Assembly (NCBI GenBank): GCA_951799425.1
Contig: OX637403.1
Location: 28,365,311-28,429,310, forward strand
Source of the DNA: Ilex aquifolium
Taxonomy: Eukaryota > Streptophyta > Magnoliopsida > Aquifoliales > Aquifoliaceae
Reading direction: 5' to 3'
Length of the DNA: 64,000 nt
Below the pieces are notes generated by a model, which saw only the letters and a list, made by a program, of their open reading frames with translations, searched no databases and was not told the DNA's origin. Shown piece by piece: positions 24,801-35,513 of the stretch. Position numbers and translations under genes: made by a program. Each line of letters begins with the position of its first letter. Within the stretch, counting starts at the first letter, position 1.

Positions 24801-25374
24801 CGACACTGTATGTTTTACTTTCTACAAAAAATTAAAGTAGAATTTTATGTTTATAAAATATCTAAATAATGTTATTGTTTGATTCTCTTCGATGTAACTG
24901 TTTATGTTATGAGATAGAATATCATTTATTTTTTTATTGTCATACTCAGGAATTGAGGAACTAGTGTTGTTTTTTATGCAAATATGACGGTGAGACTTTT
25001 GTTAGCTGAGATTTTGCTGTCATCAACTAAAAAGACCGATCCAGAAAATGTAGAATAAGATCAAGGAGGAACGTTTTTGGCGGATTCGATGTGGGCATTG
25101 TGGACGGTTAGGGAGCCACAATAAGAACACTTGTAATTAGCCTATATGATTGGATTATTTTTTAAAATTAATAAAATTCTATTAACTATTTTTTTATTAA
25201 TATCATGTTATTTTTTTTATCATTGTTGTATTATTTTTTAGTCATTCTACGTGGACATATTACCATGGAGCTTATAATTTAGGAAAACAACACCTATGGT
25301 GTATCTCTTTTTCATAGTTGTGATGGTAAACTCTATTGTATACTGATAAGTCTTGTATACTACCCTATTAATGC

Positions 25375-26150
25375 CAAAAATTGATAAGGTAAAGAGTTAC
25401 ACCAATTAGTTACCTCATCATAATTTGATATCAACGCAACAACAAACAAGTACACTAATCAGTTACACCAGCCATTTGCATTTGTCATATGATACACTAA
25501 ACAATTATTCATGTGGTTTGAAAATAGTTACTGATTATATACGACACCAACCAGTTACAATTGTTTTATGATACACCAATAATTTATTCATGTGTTTTGA
25601 AAATAGTTAGACCAAACAATTACATCAATCATGAGACACCAATTAGTTAAAATTACCTTATGATATACCAAATAGTTATTCATGTGTTATGAAAAAAAGT
25701 TACACTATACTGTTACTAAAATTATACGACACCAACCAGTTACAATTGTACTATGATACATCAATAATTTATTAATATGTTCTAAGGACAATTTGACCAG
25801 GCAGTTACACCAATTATGAGACACCAATTAGTTACAATTGTCCTATAATACACTAAATAGTTATTCATGTGTTCTGAAAATGGTTACACTAACCAATCTA
25901 TTGCATAATTCAATTGTATTGTTAGACCAAAGAGTTACACTATTCAGTATTACCACGTGGTTACATCAATTATACACACCAAATTTGGTGAACCAAAAAA
26001 TTACACCAACGAGGTACATCATATAGGGACACCAAATAGATAAACCAATGACCTATAGTATTAAACCAAAGTATTACACTTGACAGTCGCACAATTCAGT
26101 GACAACAAAGAGTTACAACAATGACATATACCAAACAGTTTCACCAAAAA
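25375..26150. repeat. Degenerate repeat array based on AGTTACACCAA
   Basis: Dozens of variants of AGTTACA / ACACCAA[C/T]CAGTTACA occur over about 775 bp. A higher-order period of about 189 bp is visible: CGACACCAACCAGTTACAAT recurs near 25539 and 25728, with TTATTCATGTGTT words between. No coding potential. Confidence 0.7.
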
Positions 26151-27377
26151 AGTTTTAAAAATTTTTAAACCTAAAATGTAAAAAATAATCTAATTGAAAT
26201 TGTAATCCATAAATGACTTCCCAGATATTCTTGTCTTCCAAAGCTTTGCAATATTTTTGATTTTTAAATTTGCCGAAGACCAAGGGACGTAATCTATGCT
26301 TCCTGACTTTCTGCCTTTTTCCTTAATGGAGCGGAAAATGACGCTTAGGACCAAAATTGGTTTTGCACTATTTTCCCTTCAACTTAATGGCATTTTGGTC
26401 ATTATCTAAAAAAATGCACTTGAGTCTAAATAAGTTATCATATTTCATTTTAGCTCAAATAAATTTAAATTTTTGTACCGACTTCCGTTCTTCCCTTGTA
26501 CCATTGGGTTAACCCTCCGCCTCCAGATGACCGGTTGGAGGGTCGATTGTACCATGGGCTATTGGGCATTAGTTCTAGTTCCTGGGTCCATGACTAGTTT
26601 GCCAAGCCTTACTTACACTAACCCAATTCATTTTTTTTTTTTAATCCTTTTTCTTGTTTTTTAGGTTAGCCAAGTAAATTGAGAACGTTGAAAAAAAAAA
26701 AAAAAAGTAAATTGAGAACATTGTGTTGAATTATTTCACTGTGGCACAAATTTGGAAACAAAGCTGGTTCGGTCAGAATATTCACATCCTACACGAGAGT
26801 TTGATCATTAGTTCAATCCAGCTCTTGGACTATTTTTCATATGAAAATATTATTTGAATATAATTTGTTGATTTAATGATCAAAACTGTTGAATGATAAC
26901 GAATTTCAATTAATACTAGAGTTCACTGTCAATTCAATAATAGTAATTCAAATAAAATTGCTCTTTTTCCTAAATTAAAGTAATTAATAAAGAGGTTGTC
27001 GATTGTAAAATACAAACATACAATATCTATATCATGGAATTACACCACAATTTTTTTTATCCATAACATTATGTACTACATTTTACGAGCAATGCTTTTG
27101 GGACCTAATTTTAGGGCTAATATGAGGACCTACTTCATTGTGGTCATTAGATTAGATATGAGTTCCAATATTTAATGAAAGTCTATTAATTCAAGAGACG
27201 TTATTGATCAAAGACGTGCATGGGTTATAGTAGTTTTTGGGGCGAAAGAGTAAAATGATATTATAATATTTTTTGATTGGATTATAATACCACCTCTCAA
27301 GTGGTATTAAAAGAGGGTATTAAAAATATACAGTTAGTATACGTATCTGATTTAGTATCATACACAATACCGAGTGA
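26151..27377. other. Spacer without supported genes
   Basis: AT-rich sequence. The stretch at 26470-26660 has a GC-rich, tRNA/SINE-like look (inverted words GGTTGGAGGGTCG, ACCCTCCGCC) followed by a T-run, but I cannot bound an element. Confidence 0.4.
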
Positions 27378-27385
27378 CTTTTGAC

Positions 27386-27801
27386 TAGGGGTGTTCAAAT
27401 TTTCGATTGACTGCAATTTCCTATCATACCCGGTCCTACCCTTATTGAACGACTAGCCGCAAAAATCGGGTAGGAATGTGGAAGAGTTTTTGGTTTTCCG
27501 ATTAAATTGGGTAGGAATGCGGAATACCCATCGGATAGCTATATATATATATATAGGTTTTAGTGTTATTGATTTATTGTGTTGTTAAATTGGTGCATGT
27601 TATTTAATTGAATTGTTAAAATGATCCAAAAATTAATAGCTATAAAAGAGTTTACCCGACTTGCTACCCGATTAATCGGATAGGAAGTCGGGTAGAAATA
27701 TCACACCTGATCGGATAGGGTAGGTTAAAAAAAAATTCTTCCGCAAAGTATTGGATAGAAATACTATATTTCCTACCCATAGGGTAGGGTGAACACCCCT
27801 A
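27386..27801. mobile_element. Non-autonomous hAT element with 8-bp target duplication
   Basis: 416 bp bounded by TAGGGGTGTTCA and its complement TGAACACCCCTA. Identical 8-bp repeats CTTTTGAC flank it at 27378-27385 and 27802-27809. Terminal sequence and 8-bp duplication are diagnostic of the hAT superfamily. The interior is rich in CGGGTAGGAA-type words in both orientations and has no transposase. Confidence 0.92.
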
Positions 27802-28018
27802 CTTTTGACATCCAAATGTTGTATGACACCGTACTAAAATATTTTAATACTATACAACTCTCTAATACTTTCAATGATATGGCACAAAATGAGTCCTAAC
27901 GTCACAAACTAGGTGCATATCCTTCCGCCTCAGGGGAGATGTGTTTGCAGAACTCCCAATTTCAAGAACTCTGCATAAGTTTTTTTTTTTAATTCAAAAA
28001 AAGACCCAAGATTATCAA

Positions 28019-29899
28019 TCAAATAATTTCCAACCCTTGCATACTTTGCTCATGCTGTGTAATTTCTTCATCTTTCCTCAACCTTGCTCCATTACCACCC
28101 ATTGAACAGAGTTCTGTATGAGAATCAGAAGCCTCATTGGCATTAGAAACCATTCTTTTCGATCTCGAATCATCAAGGTAATGTTGATAGGCATAAGAAA
28201 GAAAGCCCCACATAGCAAGCAGCAAAGCAATCACCTTCACTCCATCCATTTTTTCATTGAAAAATATCACTGCAAGAACAGGAACAGCAGGCAATGCCAA
28301 GGTACTAATCACATTAGAGAACAGTGAAGACACCTCAAAGATCAATCCAAGCAAACCCACTGATGATATTTGCCATGTCAAAGCTGTCCAAACCAGTGTC
28401 ATCACATAGGACACCTTCCCCTCTTCATATTCTCTCATCTCTCTCCCCAATTTTTTCGATTCCCCGCTAGCGAAAAGTCCCACCACACAAGCACAAGTTG
28501 TGACAAATGATGGGTAAAATTGCATATCCAAGACAGCACCAAAGGTTTCTCTCTTGATTACCTTTTGGAATGAGAGTTGTACTAGAGAAAGGTATAGTGA
28601 GTATGTACCCGATGCCCCGAGTGTGCATAGGAATCCAATTATGTACTTCCCTTTAGGGACTTCTGTTGTGTTATCAGATTCTGCATGAACTGCAAGAAGG
28701 GAGGTTGAGATGGTGAGGAGGACAAGAGAGTTGAGTATTAAAGAGGTAAATTTTTGAGAATTTAGGAGGAAGGAGAAGAGGGCATTGAAGGCTAATTGGG
28801 TTCCACATAAGAGGGAATAGGTGGATACAGGGAGGTATAAGAGTCCATATGAATACATCATGTTGTCACCTGCCAAGAGAAGGCCAAAGAAGAGGTAAAG
28901 CAACACAAGAGCATAGATGGATGGTCGGGTTGCAATCGAGTTGTGTTCTTCGTGTTCAGGTCGTGTCATTTCAGGCTCGTGATTGGAGGACGTGTTGGAT
29001 GATGAGAAGAAAAAAAAGAGAGGAATCAGGATGGGGAAGCCAGCTGACTGAACCAACGTTGCCATCCATTTGCTGTTCCCGCCTTTGTCGTAGTATAATC
29101 TCCCCAATAGAGTGGCAGTAGATTGGCCAGCAAGAAGAAAAATGATATACACAGCCACCCGAAGCCACCATTTGTAGGCTTGAAGTGTAGAAACTTGAAA
29201 TTGGTTGGTAGGAGATGGGCCTTTATGTGAGTTTGATTCTCTGCCTTCCACTGGTAAAAACACAATGTATTATCGTAAGTTCTCTATTCCCATCATTTCT
29301 CGAGAGTAAGCGACAAGTTTTAAAGATAAGGCATATCTCGTTGAATCAGTCTTTTTTCGCCACATATCGTTGGCAGATATCATGATGCTAACAAATTAAC
29401 AAAGGTAACAAAACAATCAAGGTGCTATTTTCTACTTCAAAGCCTACTTGATCAATTACAATCCAGAAATTGAATCCCATGGTATGAACTATGAAGCTAT
29501 GATCATATGAGCTATCAGTGACTAATTCTGTTCTCTTTTTTTTTTTTTTGGGTCCGAAAACCAGAGAAAACACCTGATTATATTGAACAGATGATGTAAT
29601 TCTTCATTTTATCATACCCTCTTTCCATTAAAATCCCTTCGTTTCTATCAGCTTAAAGTTTCAAATCGAAGGCAATTCAGCAAACACTATGCACGCAATG
29701 ATATGATGTAAGGGTTAGGTGTTGTTGTGAAGGTTGTTTGCTCTGTGAATTCTATGGGTGCAGTAGAACCTGGAAAAAAAGGATGAACAAAAATAGAACT
29801 AACCTCTATGTGACGCGCACACACACACACAGAGAAATAAATTGGCAACTTGGTTGACCAACCTGTGGCTTGAAGTTCCACCTCTTGAGCAGCCTCCAT
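28019..29899 (-). CDS. Purine permease (PUP family) membrane transporter
   Basis: Two minus-strand exons, 29899-29863 (37 nt) and 29250-28019, join across a GT-AG intron to 422 aa. PUP proteins belong to the drug/metabolite transporter superfamily and are known to move purines, cytokinins and some alkaloids at the plasma membrane. The cytosolic N-terminus (MEAAQEVELQATVEGRES) leads into about ten membrane spans, from the KWWLRVAVYIIFLLAGQSTA segment to ALLLAMWGFLSYAYQHYLDD. Family words visible are LLGRLYYDKGGNSKWMATLV, GFPILIPL, STYSLLCGTQLAFNALFS, SLLGLIFEVSSLFSNVI-like sequence and LPAVPVLAVIFFNEKM. The long exon alone opens at an internal ATG 13 nt beyond the acceptor, but the spliced form gives a more typical N-terminus. 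The member number and substrate cannot be assigned. Confidence 0.92.
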
Positions 29900-30371
29900 G
29901 AAGATTCAGAGCAATTAACCTAGATAAACTACTAGGAATTCCTTTCTTTTTTTTTGTGTTAGTTGCTGAAAACAAGTGAAAGTCTTGCATAAACCTAAAA
30001 CACCATCACTGAATCTGACAAAAATTTCCAACTTGGTAGATTCAAACTCGACAAAGTTGACTAACTAAAAACACTTGAATCAACGACTTTGAAGCTCTGT
30101 TCATACCATTTTAATCATGCTACGGTGATAGGATTCAAAATTTCAAACCTTAACATCCCCCTCCTCGTTCATGTCTATTTTGACACATGGTGTGAATAAT
30201 ATAAAAAATATTACTTGAACTTCAAATGTTGGCTTATTAATTACAACTATTAAAGATATTGTGAATTCTAATAAATATTGAAACCTACAATTAAATCAAT
30301 GACAGTGAATGATATTGCTCGAATAATATAGTCTCGGTCCTTTGTGGAGGATTCAGATCTTTCCATTACGT
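29900..30371 (-). promoter_or_regulatory. Upstream region of the purine permease gene
   Basis: AT-rich sequence upstream of the permease start; the promoter should be here by position. No defined motif is claimed. Confidence 0.35.
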
Positions 30372-30545
30372 GAGTGTCTAGGTGTGTTTAGGCACACTTA
30401 AACTAATTCTCTATCGGTTCGGTCAATAAGTCACCCATAGTGGGATTAGGGAATTTGTGAGGTCTGACCTAAGAGAGTTTCCAGTTTTAAATTCGAACTT
30501 TCTGATTTACAGATCATCCATATCACCAGTAGGATGCCCTTGGAG
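30372..30545 (-). mobile_element. SINE family A, copy 4 (diverged)
   Basis: Shares with copies 2 and 3 the ordered words GTGTTTAG, GGGATTAGGGAATTTGTGA, AGAGTTTCCAGTTTTAAATT and CTGATTTACAGATCATC. Ends and target duplication are not clear, so it is older or truncated. Confidence 0.6.
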
Positions 30546-31308
30546 TGGTTTTACTTCCATTTAAGTCAATGTTAGATCACTTGCAGTGTAAGAATTGAAG
30601 TCACACTTATACATAATCAATCCCACTTAAATTTATGGTGGGAAATCTACTATTGCAAATACTTAGAAAGTAGGGTAAATTATACTTTCATCCCTTCAAT
30701 TATAGGCTTGATTTTACTTTCTTTCTTAAATTATTGAATTTTTCACATTACTCCATCAACTATTTGAATTATTTTATACTGCCTCATTTGTAAATGCCTG
30801 CTAAATTTTTGGACAAAAATTGTTGATGTGTCGGGACAAAATGAAAAAAATTATAGAGCGCAGGGGATAAAATGAAGTAATTTCCCTTTAAATGTGTAAT
30901 AGACGTTAATAATTGGAATGATGTGAAATTAATCACATAATTGAGGGTGCAAGGTGAAAAACATAATAATTGAAGGGATAATATAAAAAAAAATCATAGT
31001 TAAGGATGTCAAAGTATAATTTAGCCTAAAAAGTGTGAAGGATGGGATCAAAAATTTTGCTCTTATTGTTTGAGTCAAAGATGAACTCTAGCATATACCA
31101 GATGGTCCAAATTGGCTAGCTACCCCTTCCGATCTTGAAGATGGTGATGGGTGGTCTTGATACTGTTTTTTGTTCATACATTGTTTTCTGGAATGAGGTG
31201 AACAACTAATACACCAAATAACCAAGCAAATAAATAAATAAATAAAAGGTTCAGAATTCCATTTCATAATATCATGATATTTTTCTCCGAATAGTGGTGT
31301 TCCCTATC
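30546..31308. other. Spacer
   Basis: AT-rich DNA without a supported feature. A gappy inverted pattern around 30680-31030 (AATTATACTTTCATCCCTTCAA near the left and a complementary TTGAAGGGATAATAT near the right) may be an old foldback element. Confidence 0.4.
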
Positions 31309-31318
31309 AAATCAACAA

Positions 31319-31616
31319 CCACCAGGCTGGTGGTCTACCAGCTTGCAACACCCCGTTAAGGGTTCTCATTGACATCCATAAGGCTAGCAAGTGGGTTTAA
31401 TTCTCGCGGATCCCGTTGCTTCCATTAACAACTCTGCAGTGCGGATTAGGCTATAATTCAAGTCTATCTTTGAAAACGCATACAATTTTTCGCCGTCTAG
31501 ACCCCACTAATGGGCTTCAACCCTCGTGGGTTCGGACTATTATGGTCATGTCTAGATATGGGTTCCACCCCGATTGTCCCTTCGAACCCTTTTGTCTAGT
31601 GAAAAAAAAAAAAATA
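31319..31616 (+). mobile_element. SINE (family B) with target duplication
   Basis: 298 bp beginning CCACCAGGCTGGTGGTCTAC, with a box B-like AAGTGGGTTTAATTCTCG, ending in a poly(A) run at 31602-31614. Identical 10-bp repeats AAATCAACAA flank it at 31309-31318 and 31617-31626. The short open frame 31416-31649 spans it and is not a gene. Confidence 0.8.
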
Positions 31617-31626
31617 AAATCAACAA

Positions 31627-32119
31627 AAGTTATGACTTTTCCTGCCTAAACCATATATTTTCCCCATCTTCCATGCTTTTATCCTTTCCCTCTATTACTA
31701 ATTCCCCATTCATTGAAAATATTTGTATAAAAGAATTTGCTATATTAGAGCAAAGTGGCTTCTCGGTGGGTTAATAAAATGCACCCCTAGTCACACCATG
31801 AGGTCAAGTCTCACAATCACATACTGATTCATATACCCCTTCGCCCTTCCCGTTAGGTTAGACTAGGTCCATTGTTATATCTGAAGAAAGAACTACTTGT
31901 CTTGAACTCGTGGTATGTTGGATGCCAAGTCCTTGATCATGAACAAGGATGACAGACCTTTCCAAGAACGTTCTGATGATAATTTTCGTTAGAGTTTGCT
32001 TCGTGTAGATGAGATAACAAATGAGAGTTTCATTGCGATACGGATTCCAAACAGTTCCTCAAATAATGTATGCCTTAATTCATTGCACCGACCAAATATT
32101 ATGAACATTCATAACTCCC
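31627..32119. other. Spacer before the snRNA array
   Basis: No supported gene. The array-related sequence begins around 32390. Confidence 0.4.
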
Positions 32120-32362
32120 TAGAGGTGATAATCGAGCCGAGTTTTGCGAGCTCGAGCTGAGTCTGTCGAACTCGTTTTTTTAAACTGAGTCTAAAAAATT
32201 GTTTAAGCTCGGCTCGTTTAGAAAATGAGTCGAGTCCGAGTAGCTCAATTATTTTACATATAAACGAACCGAGCTTTTAGACTCATTTTTTTAATGAGTC
32301 TAAAAAATTGTCAAAACTCGACTCGTCCGAACCGAAATAGCTCGGCTCAATTATCAACCCTA
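32120..32362. mobile_element. Foldback MITE, hAT-like
   Basis: 243 bp with 22-bp terminal inverted repeats (TAGAGGTGATAATCGAGCCGAG at the left; the complement of the right end reads TAGGGTTGATAATTGAGCCG...). The interior is made of paired GAGTCTAAAAAATTG and CGGCTCG words. The flanking 8 bp do not match, so hAT affiliation rests on the ends alone. Confidence 0.65.
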
Positions 32363-32565
32363 AACCAACCCATTTATTATTTGTTCAAGAAGGTATGAAT
32401 TCTTCCTGGTTTTTTAAATGGTGTTGATTCCTTTAAACATGTTAATATACTATGGATGTTGCCACTACATTTAACAGTAGTGGGGGGACAAAAAGCCAGT
32501 GGGGTGGAAGAGAAGACATTACATGAATAATTTAGGTGAGTAAAGAGGTTTTCTGAGCTAACATA

Positions 32566-32619
32566 TTCCCACATCGAGCGCATATGAAAGAGCATTAAAC
32601 TACGACTCGAGATATAATA
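32566..32619 (+). promoter_or_regulatory. USE + TATA promoter of U2-1
   Basis: USE TTCCCACATCG at 32566-32576 and TATA-like ATATAATA at 32612-32619. The USE-TATA gap is 35 nt, and the TATA box begins 31 nt before the RNA. In plants this longer spacing marks Pol II snRNA genes. The flanking sequence is diverged from the main array and resembles that of U2-9. Confidence 0.85.
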
Positions 32620-32642
32620 GAGCAGAAACATCAAATTAAAGC

Positions 32643-32838
32643 ATACCTTTCTCGGCCTTTTGGCTAAGATCAAGTGTAGTATCTGTTCTTATCAGTTTAA
32701 TATCTGATACGTGGGACAATGTCCCACACGATATTAAATTAATTTTTTTCAGGGGGAGAGTTCACCACAATAGCTTGCTATTGGGATTCTTGAGTGTCGC
32801 CTTTGCGTTGCACTATTGCATGGGCCTGGCGCACCCCA
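32643..32838 (+). ncRNA. U2: U2 spliceosomal snRNA, copy U2-1
   Basis: A full-length 196-nt U2, starting ATACCTTTCTCGGCCTTTTG. The branch-point recognition word GTGTAGTATCTG is intact, followed by the conserved ATCAGTTTAATATCTGATA stem, the Sm-site region AATTAATTTTTTTCAG, and the 3' stem-loops ending GGCCTGGCGCACCCCA. U2 snRNA is known to pair with the intron branch point. The downstream CACCAATCCTAGTTTTAA resembles the plant snRNA 3' box (CA-N3-10-AGTNNAA). Small differences from the array consensus (GAGAGTTCACC, GGGATTCTTGAG) fall in the 3' half. 3' end set by alignment, plus or minus a few nt. Confidence 0.95.
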
Positions 32839-33324
32839 CCAATCCTAGTTTTAATATTTTGAAGAGAGGCAGGACATGAGTGGTTATATAATAATCATAG
32901 GAATTCACTTAAAAAGTGTAGCTAAGAATTTCTTTGAGGTCATTGTTTTTACATACATATCCAAGATTTTTTATGTAAACTTTTGATGTGAATTCAACAC
33001 ATTAATGTGGGTTGTTACAGTAAATATGAATTCGTGAATTGGGTGAGGGAAGAGTGCGAATATGAGATGATTTTGCTCATAACTTGCAAATTGACACGCA
33101 GAACGTGACAACGTCAATTTCTTTACACGAATAACGTGTCGTAGGCTATAACCTAAAAGTAATAGCAAAAAAAAAAAAAAAATGAGGCTATATCTAGAAG
33201 TGCAGATGCTCATTTGGTGACCACTGATTGCAAGAGATGTCCAATGGTTACGGGTTCATCTCTATAAAGTTTGAATCCCCATAAAGTTTATAATATAACA
33301 AGTATTAAGTTCTGGTAAAGTGTT
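32839..33324. other. Spacer between U2-1 and U1-1
   Basis: AT-rich, diverged from the corresponding spacers elsewhere in the array, with an A15 run at 33167-33181. No gene. Confidence 0.5.
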
Positions 33325-33367
33325 AGAAGTTATTAAACTAGAAAGTCCCAAAGCCTCTCCTTTATAG

Positions 33368-33417
33368 ATCCCACATCGAAGCTATAAGAGAGAAGGCAAG
33401 GTAAGTGAGATGCATAT
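33368..33417 (+). promoter_or_regulatory. USE + weak TATA promoter of U1-1
   Basis: Perfect USE ATCCCACATCG at 33368-33378 and GCATATGG in the TATA position (33412-33419). The other U1 copies have GCATATAG there, so the TATA element of this copy is weaker. Confidence 0.8.
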
Positions 33418-33443
33418 GGGAGATGGTCAAGCAATTGTAGAAC

Positions 33444-33605
33444 TTACTTACCTGGACAGGGTCAATAGGTGATCAAGAAGGCCTATGGCCTAGGTTGGTG
33501 ACCTCCATTGCACTTGGGAGGGGTACCTGCCTAAGGTCTATCCAAGTGGTAGATCCTATGTCATAATTTGTGATAGTAGGGGCTTGCGTCCGCGCAGCCC
33601 TTTCT
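33444..33605 (+). ncRNA. U1: U1 spliceosomal snRNA, copy U1-1 (variant first base)
   Basis: About 162 nt matching plant U1. The 5' end reads TTACTTACCTGGACAGGGTC; all other copies start ATACTTACCTG. The segment that pairs with 5' splice sites (ACTTACCTG) is intact; only the first base is changed. Stem-loop I word GATCAAGAAGG, the CCTCCATTGCACTTGG region and the Sm-like ATAATTTGTGATAG are present. The last stem GGGGCTTGCGTCCGCGCAGC has TCC where others have TTC in the loop. The 3' end is approximate. Confidence 0.93.
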
Positions 33606-33725
33606 CCAACATCTATTTCAAAGTTTTTTTTTATTTGGGTTGTTAATATTAATTCAAAGTTTTTTTTTTGTTTGGGTTTTTAGTATTATTTTGCTTTTTT
33701 AATGGGTCATCATTTGCTATTGCTG

Positions 33726-33812
33726 ACCAATGGACTTTTGGTTCGGGTGTTTCTTATCTTATGAAGACTTTATCTTCTTGAGATCAAGGGTTTAAGTTCC
33801 CTTAAAAAAAAA
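33726..33812 (+). mobile_element. Short SINE-like insertion downstream of U1-1
   Basis: 87 bp with an A9 tail and a box B-like ATCAAGGGTTTAAGTTCCC. Identical 11-bp repeats TGCTATTGCTG flank it (33715-33725 and 33813-33823). Other array units lack it at the same position (for example near 52330), confirming an insertion. Confidence 0.85.
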
Positions 33813-34324
33813 TGCTATTGCTGTCAATCCTTATTGTGCTTGGCATGTTTAATCTCTTCAGCTGGAACAATGGTGGAATTATTGATTGCACCATCTCTTT
33901 GACAATTTCTGGACGGTTATAAAGTGACAAAATCATGTTCTCACCCTCCTCATCACACACACACACAAAAGAAATAAAAGGCATAGCATGATATTTTAGA
34001 ATAAAAATACAACGGTGTCTTTAATTTGATGATATAATTTAGAGACATAATTCATTATCGTTATTGTATTAGCGATGAAATATCATATAATGTTGAGATC
34101 CACAACTAATTTAATAGTAATAGTGCATTCAATCTTCAAATTAGGTTCGAATAACATTTTTTCATATACTCAAGTAATAAATGTTAAGTTGTTCAACCAA
34201 ATAGCCATACTTGAGAATATATCTTTCCCAATATTCTCTTTGTTATTAGATCAAGCCTCAACAACTACGTAGAAATTTTTTCTACATTTACCTTAAGAAT
34301 AAAGTTAGATTCATTGTGTCAATC

Positions 34325-34560
34325 TAGATGTTGAGAACTGTTGGAGTACATTAACTATAAAATGGGAAACAATTGATTCCATTGTGATAAGGATTCCAAC
34401 ATTACCTGAAATGATATGTCTTGAAAACATTAGTGAAATTCATAAGCCAACTCTATAAAAGAGAGAGGATCCTATTATCAGTCTGTTAGTTGTTTAAGAA
34501 GATGATAATTCTTTCTAGCTTCCTCAACCACTTGCTTCCCAGAAAAGAGACCTTTCTCAA
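34325..34560 (+). other. Conserved TATA-bearing block upstream of U2 genes
   Basis: A block of about 240 bp running from ATGTTGAGAACTGTTGGAGT through CTCTATAAAAGAGAGAGG to a GA microsatellite. It recurs in units at about 42243, 48193, 52998 and 58735, about 480 bp upstream of U2. It contains a good TATA box (TATAAAAG) and a TGTTGGA start, reminiscent of an LTR fragment or a further transcription unit. I cannot decide between these. Confidence 0.5.
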
Positions 34561-34726
34561 TTAAGCTCAGTGAGAGAGAGAGAGAGAGAGAGAGAAATTA
34601 ATTTAAAAACTTAGAAAGATGCCACCACATTTGGCATCTTATTGAAGTGGACAAAAGTAGTGGGGACCAGGGAAAGACATTGCATAAATAATTGAGGTGA
34701 GAAAAGAGATTGTTTTAGCTAAGCGA

Positions 34727-34778
34727 ATCCCACATCGACTACACATGAGAGAGCACCAAACTCCGCCTTGATATATAA
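34727..34778 (+). promoter_or_regulatory. USE + TATA promoter of U2-2
   Basis: USE ATCCCACATCG at 34727-34737 and TATATAA at 34772-34778. The gap of 34 nt is typical of Pol II plant snRNA genes; TATA to RNA start is 32 nt. Confidence 0.9.
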
Positions 34779-34803
34779 GAGAAACGAAACCTCAATTCAA
34801 AGC

Positions 34804-34999
34804 ATACCTTTCTCGGCCTTTTGGCTAAGATCAAGTGTAGTATCTGTTCTTATCAGTTTAATATCTGATACGTGGGACAATGTCCCACACGATATTAAAT
34901 TAATTTTTTTCAGGGGGAGGGTCCACCACAATAGCTTGCTATTGGGATCCTCGAGTGTCGCCTTTGCGTTGCACTATTGCATGGGCCTGGCGCACCCCA
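34804..34999 (+). ncRNA. U2: U2 spliceosomal snRNA, copy U2-2
   Basis: Full-length 196 nt, matching the array consensus throughout: ATACCTTTCTCGG start, GTGTAGTATCTG branch-point pairing word, GGGGGAGGGTCCACC and GGCCTGGCGCACCCCA end. Intact USE/TATA upstream and a 3'-box-like sequence (CACCAATCCTAGTTCTAA) downstream. A good candidate for an active gene. Confidence 0.96.
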
Positions 35000-35513
35000 C
35001 CAATCCTAGTTCTAATATTTTGAAGAGAGGCGGGGCATGGGTGCAACTCAATGCCTATTTCATCTGTTCTTCCATATCCTAAAGAATCAATGGTGCCGTA
35101 GGAATTGATATCTACGTTCACAGTATGTATCTAAAGTTCTGCCATACTCACATCTTGATGGCCAAGCTAGAATTTCCATCTAGGGAGGGGAGGGGAGGGG
35201 TTTGGGAGCTAGCCACTACATCTATAGAGGTATCAACTCGAATTGATACGTTAACGCGAATTGACAAGATACGATTCTAAAATTGACACGATTATTAAAT
35301 ATACATAAATGATCTAAATTAATGTTTGACATTTAAAGCATCTCCAATCAACCATGACTCAAATTTAGATTCAAATTTAAGTAAAAAGTTTGATTTCGTA
35401 TAAAACACTTCAATGGGTAAACTAAAATATCTACTCAAGTATATATCCTCTCTCATTTTCCTGTCTTCATTCGCTCCCCAATATTATAAAAAAAAATCTC
35501 TCCAATTAAAACA
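35000..35513. other. Spacer after U2-2, start of a conserved foldback-like segment
   Basis: The segment from about 35231 (TAGAGGTATCAACTCGAATT) pairs with the region just before 41013 (ending ACACGAATTGAAACCCCTA). Together they form the ends of an old hAT-like foldback of about 1 kb present in every unit (also 43.15-45.56, 48.99-51.74 and 53.98-54.96 kb). In this unit the Helitron is inserted inside it. Confidence 0.5.

Noticed and set aside
28019-29263. Single-exon purine permease of 414 aa
   Set aside because: A 37-nt first exon at 29899-29863 splices in phase and gives a more typical N-terminus; the ATG at 29261 would lie in the intron.
32112-32370. 8-bp target duplication for the foldback at 32120
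   Set aside because: TAACTCCC and AACCAACC do not match; only the inverted repeats are supported.
34768-35082. Open frame of about 100 codons recurring at 34768, 42705, 53462, 56182 and 59169
   Set aside because: It is the translation of the U2 promoter and snRNA itself. Its conservation reflects the RNA gene, not a protein.
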